A program made the position numbers and the translations under genes. The notes under the pieces are model-generated. The model made no database searches. It was not told where the DNA came from and saw nothing but the letters and a program-made list of their open reading frames with translations. Shown here piece by piece: positions 12,757 through 25,423 of a stretch of 64,000 nt of DNA. The DNA comes from Auanema rhodensis. Taxonomy: Eukaryota > Nematoda > Chromadorea > Rhabditida > Rhabditidae. Numbering within the stretch: the first letter of the stretch is position 1; each line of letters opens with the position of its first letter. The stretch covers positions 7,254,001 through 7,318,000 of the forward strand of contig OZ059898.1 in assembly GCA_964057225.1 (NCBI GenBank), written 5' to 3'.

Positions 12757-13798
12757 GCTATTCCTAACATACCATGACAACCAAAATAAAATGAAGTTAT
12801 TTTCAAACAATGATCTGAAATCATTTTTTCTTCTTCGTGTCATGCGAAAATTTTTAGTTTTCAGTCTTTTCTTTGAGATTCTTTTGTCTTTCTAATGTTT
12901 CAAATAAGTGACATTCCTTGTTGATTACTTATATTATCACAAATCTTTATATAATTTTGATTTTTTTCTCGTTTTCTTCATCTTTCTTTCTATTATATTC
13001 CTCATCCAAAGAATGTCTTTTCATTATGATACATATATTTCAATGATCTAGTCAGAAATCAGTATACTGTATGTATTATATTTTATATTTTCAATTTTTT
13101 TCCGTAAAAAATAAATATATTTTTACATTTTACAATTAAATAATATTAAAATAGATAAGATTTACATTATTAATTAAAAAAATAAAACTTTATTAACATT
13201 ATTAAACATTCAAGATTACAATATTTATATTTGTTCTAAGTCAAGGATAAAACTGAGACAATTCGAGACTGGATATTACAGAAAAGGGGGGAAGGGGGGA
13301 TCTGTACAATCAGGCAAGTATAATCTTCTTCTTAATTATTACTTAATATAAAAACTAATATAAAAAATAATTATATATTGTATACTTAAAGTGATGAAAT
13401 GATAACTTTAAATCTATTTCATATCTAAAACTATGATTTTACAATTCATTCTTCTAAATAATAATAAATGTATGTAACAGTATCAGTTATCTCAAACATT
13501 TTTGATAAAAAACGGTAAAACCACGATACCGAAGCTTAATTACTTTTCTTATCGGAAAAATTCAATCAAACAGCTACTGATCGAGGAATAAAAAGAAATC
13601 TTGATTACCAAAGAAACATGAAGAACTTCTGATAGATCGGAAAAGAGAAGAAAGAAAGATAGGGGAAGAGAGAAACATTGAGAGAAAGAGAGAGAGATAA
13701 AAAGAGAGAGAGAGAGAGAAAAGAGAGAAGGGGTAGAGGGAAAGAGGGAGAAGGGGTAGAGAAAAAGAGATGAAAGAAGAAGAAAAGAGTTTATTACC
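12757..13798. other. convergent intergenic region
   Basis: 3' flanks of the kinase and uridine phosphorylase genes, which face each other. AT-rich, with a G-rich patch at 13284-13299 and a GA-rich polypurine block at about 13630-13785 right next to the phosphorylase stop codon. No coding signal. Confidence 0.5.
12785..12790 (+). terminator. polyadenylation signal of the kinase gene
   Basis: AATAAA begins 29 bases after the kinase stop codon. It is a plausible signal for a short 3' UTR. Confidence 0.5.
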
Positions 13799-15021
13799 TT
13801 AAAGACCAACTTGCTTACGAATTAAAGCTGCTACCAACTTATATGGTCTTTGTTCATATTCCACGTACTGATCATGCTCAATTTTGACTTGATCACCATT
13901 CATACGATTCAGCAATGCTACACATACAATGGCAGCTTAAATGTCCAAATTAGATCATTTCGAGATAAAACTCATGATAAAACATGATAAAAAAAGTTTT
14001 TAAATGATTTTACCTTTAACTCCAGCTCGGAAGGTGAGGGAGGAAAAGCATGTGCTTTCCATTTCAATGTTGCGAACACCCTTGTCATAGATAGTTTTCA
14101 AGAAAGCAAATTTATCCTCAGACTTGTATTCACAGAAAAATCCATCCAATCTCATTTGACCTACAAATTGAAAAAGATTTTAAAAAAATTATTAGTTGAG
14201 ACAAACCTTCATAGAAATCATCAGTGCACAGTGTTTTACCAGTTGTAGCAGGAATGTTGAGGTCCTTAGCTAAGTCTAACAGATCACTACGAAGCTGAGT
14301 ATCAAGGTGGGTATTGCGGACAACCTAAAAAATTAGATATTGATTATTATAATTATAAATATAAATAACTCACTCGTTTACCAGCAATCCATTGAACGAA
14401 ATAATCTTCCAATTCACCATTCATAGCAGCTGATGTAACTACTACAGTTCCTGGCTCAACACCAACTCCGCCAGAAGTTCCAAGACGGATAAATCTATAA
14501 ATTAATATATGAATATTGAAAATTATTATTTATTTTTAGAAAAACTGAAAATGATAATAAGATCCTTACTTAACATCAGTAGCCTTAGCATGATGCATCA
14601 ACTTCAATGACTCAACAAGCATAATGCTCAAAGATGGAGTTCCCATACCATGCTAAAATGAATTAATATAATGCATAATATGAATAATATTATATAAGTA
14701 CGTTAATCCAACAGACAGGTCCTGTCTTGTAGATACAGAAGCGATCAGAACGTGAAAGGTTCTCGGAGCATGGAATTCCACATTCCTTAGCAAACCAATC
14801 AGCATAAAGCTTGAAACGAGATGGAGATCCTCCAGTACAAACAAACTATAATATTGTTTTTATAAATACAATAAAACATAAAAATGTTTTACCTTGGTGT
14901 CACCAAAAACAGCTGGAATATCTAAAGTCTTGATTCCAAAACCAAAATGATAAAGGAAATCGTCATCAACATTTTCCAAATACTTGTTACGTAAAGCGAA
15001 TTCAGGATCAGTAGTCATCAT
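13799..15021 (-). CDS. upp-1: uridine phosphorylase
   Basis: About seven exons give roughly 300 residues, matching the UPP1/UPP2 family length. It reversibly splits uridine with phosphate into uracil and ribose-1-phosphate (pyrimidine salvage, cytosol). Family landmarks: DFLYHFGF near the start; the phosphate-loop segment FVCTGGSPSRFK; HGMGTPS; FIRLGTSGGVGVEPGTVVVT; the ribose/nucleobase residues in GVRNIEMES; and the C-terminal VCVALLNRMNGDQ with EYEQRPYKLV. The IGTSGG and NIEMES motifs place it with uridine rather than purine phosphorylases. There are two adjacent Met codons at the start (15019-15021 and 15016-15018) and I used the first. It reads convergently to the kinase gene. No defects seen. 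Confidence 0.94.
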
Positions 15022-17096
15022 TGCTTAGATTGAAACTTAAATATAATTATTATAGAATAACGATATGAAATAAATACAAACAATTCATATAATAAAAGGT
15101 AACGGAAGAAAAAAAAAAGAAATCATACAACTTTCTTAGAATAATAAGAATAGAAAGATCAAATATGATATCTGATCAAACTAAAAAGATGTAATAAAAA
15201 CAAAATAGAAATCATTAATTGTTTATAAATAAAAAGTTTTTTTTCTGATTGATCAAACTATGTATTTTTCTTTTTTTATATTTATATAATATATAATATA
15301 TATACTACGTTATATATGAATATATATGGTTAAATTAATTTTTATCTGAGTATATATGTTTTATATATTGAAAATCATATATAATTTTATTTAGTAAATT
15401 TAATTAGATTTTATAGTATTAGGCTAATACTATGAGAGAATGGGCTAAGTGTAAATCAATTAATCTCAACCGGAAGTAGAAGAAGTTTCTATCATAAAGT
15501 TTATATAAATGATGTTTTTTATCATTTTAAAGATAAAATGTTAATTGGAAATTAAAAAAGATGATGACAAGTCATTTTACAATAGAAAGTTATCAAATTA
15601 ATGAAATCTTGAAAAACTTCTTATCTGCATGTTAGTCATAAAGGATTTTATGAATTATGTTTATCTTTTTTCATAATCAAACGTATTTTTTTCTATCTTT
15701 ACGTTAAAGTGTAGGAATAGATAGATCTCAAAAGTGTTTTTATGTTTTAAATTTATTTTTTTATTTGAGAAAAACTATTTTAATTTTATTGCTTTTCTTC
15801 TTTGTATTTTTAATTTTAACTGATTACTGTAAATTAGAAAAAAAAAGTTATAATCTTAAAATTACAATATATAAATTTTAAAAAGAATAAGATAATATAA
15901 CAAAAAGATTGGCTTGAGGAATACATATAGCTAGAGAAATGATGAAAAGAGACGTCTGGACACTTCCACTTTGAAGGCTCTTTCAGAGGAAACTACGGAT
16001 CGATGGGTAGCAGGCTAGTCTCAAAGATACACGAGACTTATATGGAAATTGGTTGAAAGCTAAATGCTTCGAATGAAATATAGCACATGCTGTTATGTTA
16101 GATAAACATGTTCTCCTTCTCCGATTTATTTCTGAAATTATGAGAAAAAGATGGGAAACTAGGCAGAAATAGTGAAATTCAAATTATTAATAATTTGTGA
16201 ATATGGATTATGAAGGTATTTCTTTCTTAACTATATGTTATAAAATGTTGTCTATTCTGTTCAAATAAGCTTTAATTTTCTTTTAAATTTGTATAAATGA
16301 TAATGAAGAAAAGAATAAGATTAATGAATCGCTGAAGCGGTATTAGCGTTATTCGGACACACATAGTTAAGATGAAATGCACGACAAATGGTTTCGTCTT
16401 TTCATTATATCTGGATGCATTCGAAACGAAAATGAATTCTCTGAAACTTTATTGATAAGAAAAACTTAAATATATGATTTTGCAAAGTAATCCTATTATA
16501 TTAGATAAGCGATTACGTGAGCTGGGAAAGAGCTTGCGTGGGATTTTTTCTCGACGTAGAATCAGGTTATAGTGTCTACGCAACCATGCCATGACAAGAG
16601 AATGATAATTTTGAGAACCCATGAAGAAAAGAAGAATAGTCTAGAACGATCTGTGATAGCAGATCAAACAAACGGTTTTTTTAATTGAAAACTACTGAAG
16701 AGTATGATCGGTGTAACGAGACAGAGTAATAATCTTTATTACCTTTTTTTCTGAAAGGTGTTAGAAGGTGTGGGAGATAAAACAAAAAAATGAACGTGAC
16801 GACGGTATGTTAAAAAGATAATTTATCATTTCTAAAAGTATAATTAAGTCTTCACAACCATTTTTCCGTTCTTTTATTCTCTTGTCAACTAAATATCATC
16901 ATAATTTTCGGCTTATCAAGTTTATCTACACAAATTAACAATAAGAAAATAATGAATGTAATTAAGAAAATGATGTAAAAGCTGGAAGAGTAATGATTCT
17001 ATGAAAGAAACTTTATTTATTCTATTCTCTTATTCTATTTCTATTTCTTTCTCTTTATCTCTCTCCTATCTCTCTCTCAACTTTTATTTCCACCTT

Positions 17097-17333
17097 TCAC
17101 CTCATGATTGGCATACGGTGATGATGAAAATAGATGGTACCAACACAAAGTATAAAAGAGAAAAATAGAAATGCTGACAAGCCAATATCGAATAATGCAA
17201 TTGGTGATTTTTCATGACGAGACAACATTATAGAAGCTTGATGCACAGACAGACAACCGGACATCCTACGTCTTTTGTCATTATCTGTATTATCACTTAG
17301 TATTTTTGAGTAAAAGTTGAAAGCTAAAATCAT
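17097..17333 (-). CDS. possible small membrane protein
   Basis: A 78-residue frame starting MILAFNFYSKILSDN, with a basic KRRRM stretch and a C-terminal hydrophobic segment (IGLSAFLFFSFILCVGTIYF). It is followed by HHHRMPIMR and a stop. AATAAA appears about a dozen bases past the stop on this strand. The stretch is less AT-rich than its flanks. I recognise no family. It could be a chance frame, an exon, or a small single-exon gene. Confidence 0.25.
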   Translation of the reverse strand: MILAFNFYSKILSDNTDNDKRRRMSGCLSVHQASIMLSRHEKSPIALFDIGLSAFLFFSFILCVGTIYFHHHRMPIMR

Positions 17334-18894
17334 TGTCTTCTTTAGGTGTACCTTCTACATAAGTAGAAGAATATATTAATTTTTTGATTTGTGCTAATAA
17401 TAGAATTTTAAGTTTGATTTTTCAAAATTTAAGTGTTTAAGATGAAGTTTTCTGTATTTTTATGAAATATTGTTCAATAAAGCTTTAAACACAAAGAAAT
17501 AATAGAAATTCGAAGAAGACTAGTCAGAATGGTAACTTCTAATACAACTGAACAGTCAGTTTCTTCATCTATCGTTTGTAATGACAGCTCCGCCTACTTT
17601 CATGGTAAACGATGATGAATTGGATGAAACAGATGAAAATCTTCATGACAACACGAAGCTTAAAAACACAAAAAATTTAAAAAAAACCTTAAAAGTATTT
17701 TTTCTTTGTTTTCTAAATGAAATGTTTTTTTTTAGTTGAAAGATCAGATATAGATTATTATTTAATGATAGCTATGGTATATATAAAAAATGTATTTTTT
17801 AAATAGTTTAATATATAAATAAAAATAATAAAAGAAAAAAAAGAAATATTGAAAATGATTTTCAACAAGCAAACAACTAATATGCGATTTATAGTCAATA
17901 TCCTATATCAATTGATTGAATATACATATGTATATAATATACACATATCTAAAATCGATTATTAAGTTTAATAATAAAATATTTATAAAAATAAAAATTA
18001 TTATTCAAAGCTATATTCATATAATAAATATATTTTCACTTCAATTTTTTTATATTTCATTAATAATACGAATGAGATGATGATACGTTTCTAGTGTGAT
18101 ATATGGGAGGAAAATACAATCTCAACTGTTTCATGCAGTATCAAAACTTAAAATAAACATTTTATGTTGTTTTTCCTTTTTTTTTGCAAACAGCCATGTG
18201 ATCTAAGGTACGTTAATCTAGCATATACTATATCCTTTTGTTTTTTATTTTATTCACAAAACTCTTTCGTCACATCTTCTTTCGCAAGTGATGAAAGCTC
18301 GATGATTGGTCACGGATGCTACATCTTTTGACGTCATCTAGTATTTTAGCAAACTTTGACATCCTTCTTGTGAAACAGTTCAAACTATTCGGCATGTATA
18401 CATAATATATTACGTCAAATACAAAACAAAAAATGAGAGAAAAAAGAACAAATGCTTAGCAAGGCTTTTACTTTGTTTGGATTCAGTTTGTGAAATGATA
18501 AGAAAGAGAGAAAAAAAAAGAAGAAAAATCTATCTGTTTAACTTCTTCTAATATATATTCTGAAAATATGATACTGTGAAGTATTTTTGGAGTGTGAAAA
18601 TCAAGGTCAAGATGTGGACGATAGGTGAATAGCTTATGATTCAGAACAATCTTATAATCATTTCTTGATTTTCTTTTGAATGGAACATCACAAACATTCA
18701 TCAATTCCAGAACATTTCAATCATTCATAGGATGCTAAAAATACAAAAAGGTGGAAGAGGTCATTCAGATGAAGAAATCAATTTCTTTTAACATAAAAAT
18801 GAACAATTTATTTCTTATCTTAACTCTTCTATATTATTTCCTGGTTATTTCATATATTGTTTAATGTTTTGTTATATAAATAGTAATAATAATA

Positions 18895-18897
<3 letters not shown>

Positions 18898-18925
<28 letters not shown>
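18898..18925. repeat. (TA)n microsatellite
   Basis: About 14 TA units, followed by a second short TATT/TA run, in gene-poor DNA. Confidence 0.9.
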
Positions 18926-18930
<5 letters not shown>

Positions 18931-19868
18931 ATTATTTATATATATATATTCATGATTTATCGGTCAGAAAAATTGCTATTCAAACATATTCCTTCAACTC
19001 TGTCTCTTCAACAGTTCTTATAGCTTTTGACATGATAAAGCTTTGATTTCTCATCTTCGATCATAGTTTCAATGACAAATGAGGAGGTTATGGTCACATG
19101 ATCTTATGACCTTCTATCAACTTTTAACTTGTCAGATGATTATCGAGTATGTATGGAGTTGATTAATCACTTTTGAGATTTTGAATTTAGTTAGCCTCAA
19201 ATAAATTTTCTTCTTAGGTTTACTGAAAATCAAGATGAACATTTGTTCCTTATGTTCATTGAACTTGTTACATCAAACAGATATTGCCGACGACAAATAC
19301 TATTATCTGATGTTTTTGTATAAAATTGACAATCCGTATAGATAATTTTGTGAAATACATAGAATTCGACGTTCAGGGTCTGGCACTAACTTAAGATTGT
19401 TTTAATTATATTTAACCATTGGAATACACGATAAAAAATATTTAAATATCAAATAATGGTTACCTGAATTCATTCAAATGATATGTCTTTTGAATTCAAA
19501 ACTATTTGGATTTAATACTCTAATTATCGCAAAATTGTGTTTTATGTAAGTAAGTAGAAATGAATTTTTGAACAATGTCTAATTTTAAGAAGTTTTTATG
19601 GTTTCTATTATTTTCAATGATATCTTGTATAATAGAGACACAGAAGAGAGCAATTATTCTTTATTAATGAAACCTTTTTCAAAAAGGTATAAATCTAAAA
19701 TGAGCAGTTCACCCACGTAGGAGTTCATTTAAAGCACCTTTTACAGTATAAAATATCTCACAACAATATAAAAATTAGAAACATAATATTTTGATCTTGA
19801 AGACGTCTGAGAGACAGTCAAACAAATGACAATGTTAGTTATTAAATGTAAATTTTAAAATTTTATAT

Positions 19869-22800
19869 TTATAAGCCTTTGTTCTTATTGCCGGCGTAAA
19901 CAGGATTACGGAATGTTGTAGTAGCCTGCTTGTAAATAGGATTTTCATTCTAAAAAATATTCATAAATATTGATTAGAATTTATCTGGGCTTACCGTATC
20001 CCATTTAGCCATCAACCTGTCATTAGCAAAGTTGGCATATTCAGCACGATCGTGAAGTACGGTTAACAACTTCCAAATTAGAAGAAGAATAATTCCGAGA
20101 ATTACTATTCCGGCAATAACACCAAGTACAATAGCAAGTACAGGCACAGGAGGTGGACAGTCTATAGATTGCAAAGTATGCTAAGATTCAAAAGTTAATA
20201 GTATATACCTTTATGTCTTCTAGCCCAAACAGTGGCATCGCCAGTATTTTCATCATAAAAGTATAAATAATAGAAAGTACAATCGTCAGCTGGATCAACA
20301 AATTGACAAGAAGTTGTGTCGTTGATTACTGGAAAAAAATATAGAATTTCTGATAACGTAATAGAATAAATATTACCTGGAAGCTCATCAACAGGGATAA
20401 CTTTGAAAGGACATTCGTCACAACGCGATTCGTTATATGGACCAGTTTTCCACATTTGGCACATAACACATGGCTTATACTCAATACATTTTGTTGGGCA
20501 GGTCTAAATCTTTATATGAAAAACTTCAAAGTATTTTATAAAACTTACGGGGCAAATCTCGCATTTCGCTCCGGAATAACGATTTCCATCGGGACCATCA
20601 AAACAACGACAACGGCCGCAAATACATTCTCCCTTTCCGTTACAGATTTTGCCATTAGCAGACAAGCAAGAATCAGTACTGATAGGGCATTCACAAGCTC
20701 TTCCAGTCCAGCCAGGGGCACAAATGCATCGTCCACAGTTACAGACTCCGTGTTCAGCACAAATTTTACGATCGTGTCTGGGACAGTTAAAATTATCGCA
20801 TTCACAGAAGTCTCCAGATATTTGTTCTTCAGGATTCTGAAAAAAACACGTTGGCTAAAGTTACTTGGACAAATTTAACTTACTGATCTGGGGTTACATT
20901 CACATCGGCCACAGTTACAAACACCACGGCCTTCACAGATAGCGGATTCATTTGTTCTGAACATATTTTATAATAATTTCAAGAGGTTAATGATCCCACC
21001 TTTTGCATTTCTCATTAAGAGCAGCAGTACTCATTCCAGGGCGATTACATTCACAATACTTTCCAACATGACCATTCTTGCAACGACAAACGCCACAAAC
21101 TTGATCTCCTCCATGACATTCCTCTGCATCTTTCACAATACGATCCTACGAAGAAAGAGATTTCAAACGAGGAGTATATTAAAAAATTACCTCGTTCTCA
21201 CAATCACAATCACAAAGAACTTTAACATTAACAAGAAGAGTTTCATCTAAACCAGATGGACCAATACGAAGAACAAAATCGCGTTTATCAACACAATGAG
21301 TATTTTCCAGTGTAACCTAAACACAAGATAAAAACGATATTCCCTACTAAACAAACCTCAAATTGAACTTCATCACCAACACGAATACCCTCACAAACAT
21401 TAGTATCTTTAAGAGTTGTACCGCTAAACATAAGAACTTAAAAAACTGCAACGATAATAAGAAAACTTACTCTAAACACATGCTTCTGTATGACAACTTT
21501 AATCCGTCACTGACATTAGCATTATCAACCATAATAATCTTTTCACTGATCTTTAAGTATTCGTTGGCAATTAACTCTACGATGTTACGAGAATCATTGG
21601 CAAGAACACCAACAGATGAGGAGACATCAGGCAGAGCCTCAGATAACTTAAAAAAATTATATAAACCCAAAATAGTTACACGAATGCAAACCTGAGTATA
21701 TAATTCCCTGTTACTTTGGGTAACAGCGAAGATTATGTTAGCTTTTCTATCTTTGATCATTTGATGAAGAAGAGCAATGGATGGGAAATCCTATAATCAC
21801 ATCATATACGTCAAACTTTTTTGACAAAGAAATACCTGATTCAATGTTTCAGTATAGTAACCATGGTTATCAAGATGACATTGACCATCGTTGGGCTCAA
21901 CGACTCCAGCTAACTTAAAATCAAAAGACCTTTATAAATCTTCATGGGAAGCGAAAACTTACTCTTCCATCACCAGCAAAATGGAATCCTGCGTCCGTAG
22001 AAAAGACAATCATCTTACGGGCACGCTCACGCCATCCGGTTTGCTGAAAAGAGAAATTGCAAAATTTCAAAAATAAAATGTGTATGTACGTTGCAAGCTA
22101 GAGCCTGAACAACAGCATCAAATCCTCCTTCCGGAGCATCCAAGTTACCAGAAATTTCGGCTTTTTCAACTTCAGCCTAAACAAAAAATTTAATGAATAA
22201 ACAACTATTAGAATAGAATTGAAATATTAAAATAAAATCATTTTGAGACTAACCTTGAATTTTTCAGTGTTAGTAGTAAGAGTCATTTGATGTTTGAAGC
22301 CATAAGGCTCAGCACATGGCTCAGGACAAGGTGATTTTTGCCTAAATTTAAATTAAGAAAAAGTGTAACTTGAATCAAATTGAATAAAACTAAAAATATT
22401 TAATGAAAAATACTTTTCAGGGCGAGGATCAATGAAGGGCATAAGTTTTTTGTCCACAAAGGAACCAAATCCTAGTCGGAAATTCTTGGTGATTGATCTC
22501 ATTCTTTCGGCTAAATAATTCATTGACATAATAAAATTTATATTGCAAGTTACCAATTAAATCTCCAAGTTCTGAAAGTTTTTTCTTGTCATCTTTCATA
22601 GAATAAGACAAGTCCATCAAATAGTAAAGATCAACAGGATAATCAACGGCTTGGCGGTAAGTAACATTAAAACGAACTCGAGATTCTTTAAAAATCAGAC
22701 AATAAATAAAAGATTAATGAGAAAACTCATACTTGGTCTAATTTCAACAAAGATTTCCTGGGGCTTTAATTGAGTAGCGTCTTCCTCTTTTTCTGCTTCA

Positions 22801-23264
22801 CCTTGATTAGTAAGTGGTTCATTCTGAATATTTTTATAATCAAGAATAATAGTCAAAAAATGGTTTACTTTCTCAATATTAAGTTTTGTTTCTGGATCTT
22901 CAATAAAACTTTCCGGACATCCATGTTCAATAAGACTAGCTCTATTATCACATCTTGGAAAAGATTTCTTTTGATCGAAAAGCTAAAAAGTTAAGATTTA
23001 TAAAAGCATTAAATCAGTAAGAACGTACTGGAGCTCCACACCACGCACATGACTCATGGAATTGAATACAAGCACCGCAGGTATAATTATCACGGGATAA
23101 AGAATAACATGGAAAATCTTTCTTTTCAACCACTTCCCCCGTTACTAGAAACAAAAATGTAAATTGTGCGTGAATTAATAATTATTACCATCTCCGGTTT
23201 TCCAATCACTTACTTCAGCGGCCAAACAGGCGCTCAAAAAAGAAACAAGCAAAAATGCTCGCAT
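19869..23264 (-). CDS. pat-3: integrin beta subunit
   Basis: Many short-intron exons give about 800 residues, the usual size. It starts [15 protein letters not shown] (signal peptide). The PSI domain has [14 protein letters not shown]. The beta-I domain contains [13 protein letters not shown], the DxSxS metal site (MIDAS), with ADMIDAS residues alongside, then [10 protein letters not shown] and [17 protein letters not shown]. Four Cys-rich I-EGF modules follow (CDCDCE, CxCGRCxC). Then come the beta-tail and the helix [26 protein letters not shown] starting near 20,120. The cytoplasmic tail carries [15 protein letters not shown] and RNPVY, the talin and kindlin NPxY sites, and ends AGNKNKGL. 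It pairs with an alpha subunit to link matrix to actin. Closest in type to C. elegans PAT-3; the symbol is by family. No missing residues noted. Confidence 0.95.
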
Positions 23265-25423
23265 TCTTAAACTTTAACAAATAATAATAAGCTATACTCA
23301 ACTAAATAACTTACTTATATGCCTAGGCTTCACTGTACCCCAATTTAAACCGGCTATTCTGGTGTAATCTAAAAATAATGTTTGAAAATCGATAAAAAGG
23401 TTACAAAATAGATGAAGTATAAAAAGAAACGATTAGTTGATAATAACAATAATATCTAGGAAAAAATGATAAAAAAGAACAAGAAAAGAAATTTTTTTGG
23501 ACTATATTGCATTGAGTCGCAAAAAATATGCATTACAAAAGATGCTAATATTCATGAAGAAAATAAAGAAGATGTCTTAAAAAACTCAGTTCTAAGTCAG
23601 TCGATTGGATATAAACTGAACAGATTTCGATCGAAATGCTCTCCCACAGTGTAACACAGCGCTCAGTGATACTTCGGCAACTATTGCTGAATGAGGGGGA
23701 GGAGAACAAAAAGTGATGGCAGCACTAAGGCTATGTTCCGATGATTACGAAAATGTTTGCTATATAACCGAAAAAGGATATTAGGATGCGTTTGCCATAT
23801 AAATCGAAGAAAAGAAAGCGTTTCAATCGAACATATGCTGTGCATATGATTCATCATGCCCGTAACAAAAACACCAAATTATTATTGAAGCGAGAACCAA
23901 AATTAAAATGAAAATAATTTATGAAGGTTTTATAAAAATGAACTACAAGAAGATGCAGGCTAGTATGAATAAAGAAATGAGATTGATATCGAGCGTCTCT
24001 AAAAAAAGGTATGCATACAAAGTAAACACAATCATCAACCTATATTAGTTATAACCAATTGATTGATTTGAAGTAAAGGGTTTATGTTAGAATGCGACCA
24101 AGTTAAAGTGCATTGTCATCAATGATCGCAACTGAATATAGAAATAGAGTTACCAATCACTAAAATAGATAGCGGATCAACAAGTAATAAGCGAAGAAAT
24201 TGTTTAAATCAATAAACATAGAAGGCGTGGGCGAGTGAAGAAGAGAGACAAGGGGGGCAAATGGCCTCTGCGGCTCTATATCCCCAAAGCACAGTGTAAC
24301 GAAAAGCCTGGCAATTTTGAAAAAGACCAAACAGTAGAATGGAATAAGAAGAGAACCAGAAACTAGCAGAAAGATATGCGATCAAAGATGTGGTAAAACT
24401 ATAGAAAACAGCAATATTATTGAAGTTCACATAGATGTTGAAATCAGCTATAATATTCATAGTATAGTGAGAAAACGAGCACGGTTAAGAAACCAAAAAG
24501 TCACATCCTATGAATCATTCTCTAGTTACTAGTTAGATCATTATATAGTCAAGGCACAGAAGGCAAAAGACATGATGAATACAGGGCGATATATCGATTG
24601 GTCAGAGGGTGACTAGAGCATATAGACCATAAAGAGAACCAGGCGGCACTCAAACAGCACTATACCCGTTATACATCCTCAGTTAGCTATTCCTTTGCCT
24701 ATTTCCTCTTGGTATACCCAAGAACCTCTAACCTTAGTTCAGGGATAGGATGAGAAAGAAGGGCAAAGTGGAGAGAGATGACGATAACAGATGCCACAGA
24801 AGCAAAGACAAGGCCAACAGATGAACGGGTGGACATTAAACTGTCCTGGGTCAGTAACAGAAGACACGCAGAATAAAATATGAATGTCTGTCCGGCTGAC
24901 TAACCATCTATATTTTAATACAGAAACAGAGGCTATCGGCTTAAGAAAAGAGTAAGCGGTACAAAACAGATCTGACTATTGAAAAAATCTGTTCATAGAT
25001 TGAAAGAACTCTCTTCAAAAGGGTGGGGCAGAAAAATTAGATAGCATCATTTGATGGGGTCTAAACACAACAATTAGCGCCCGTCTGTCACCCCAAATAT
25101 AAAATCTCTTTATAGTTAGCAGTGTCACAATTAGCAGCCATTCAGGAAAAACTTCATTTTCAATCCTCCAAAATAACAAACAAAAACAAACAAAAAGAAT
25201 TACTGTAAAATATATAAAAACTTACTAAAATAATTATATTTTTTCTATTATTAAACTCAGTTCGGAGAGAAACAATTAAGACCATAGGAATTGTACAAAT
25301 GATAGCATAATTATTGGAAAGAACCAATGACAGATTCAGATTGAAGAACAACATTTGATGAGCATTTATTCAAGTTATTTTTATACAGTTTCTTTTTTTT
25401 CAAATTCAACGCAAACAAGAAAC
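23265..25423. other. upstream region of integrin beta; GC-shifted, no gene seen
   Basis: About 2.1 kb between the integrin start and the CWC25-like gene's 3' end. From roughly 23,640 to 25,130 it is clearly less AT-rich than other gaps, yet I find no frame with coding character and no RNA gene. Likely promoter or enhancer DNA of the integrin gene, or an old inserted element. Confidence 0.4.

Larger units (their letters stand above)
15022..19868. other. gene-poor AT-rich region
   Basis: Nearly 5 kb without a secure gene. AT-rich DNA alternates with slightly more GC-rich patches (15,940-16,080; 16,330-16,680; 17,100-17,330; 18,290-18,370). A TA repeat lies at 18,898-18,925. One short frame with a membrane segment (17,097-17,333, minus) is listed separately. 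The part near 15,022-16,100 may hold the uridine phosphorylase promoter. Confidence 0.4.

Noticed and set aside
17581-17752. Short plus-strand frame MTAPPTFMVNDDELDE, possibly two exons
   Set aside because: The second exon would add only a few residues, there is no family match, and the composition is low-complexity Lys/Asn.
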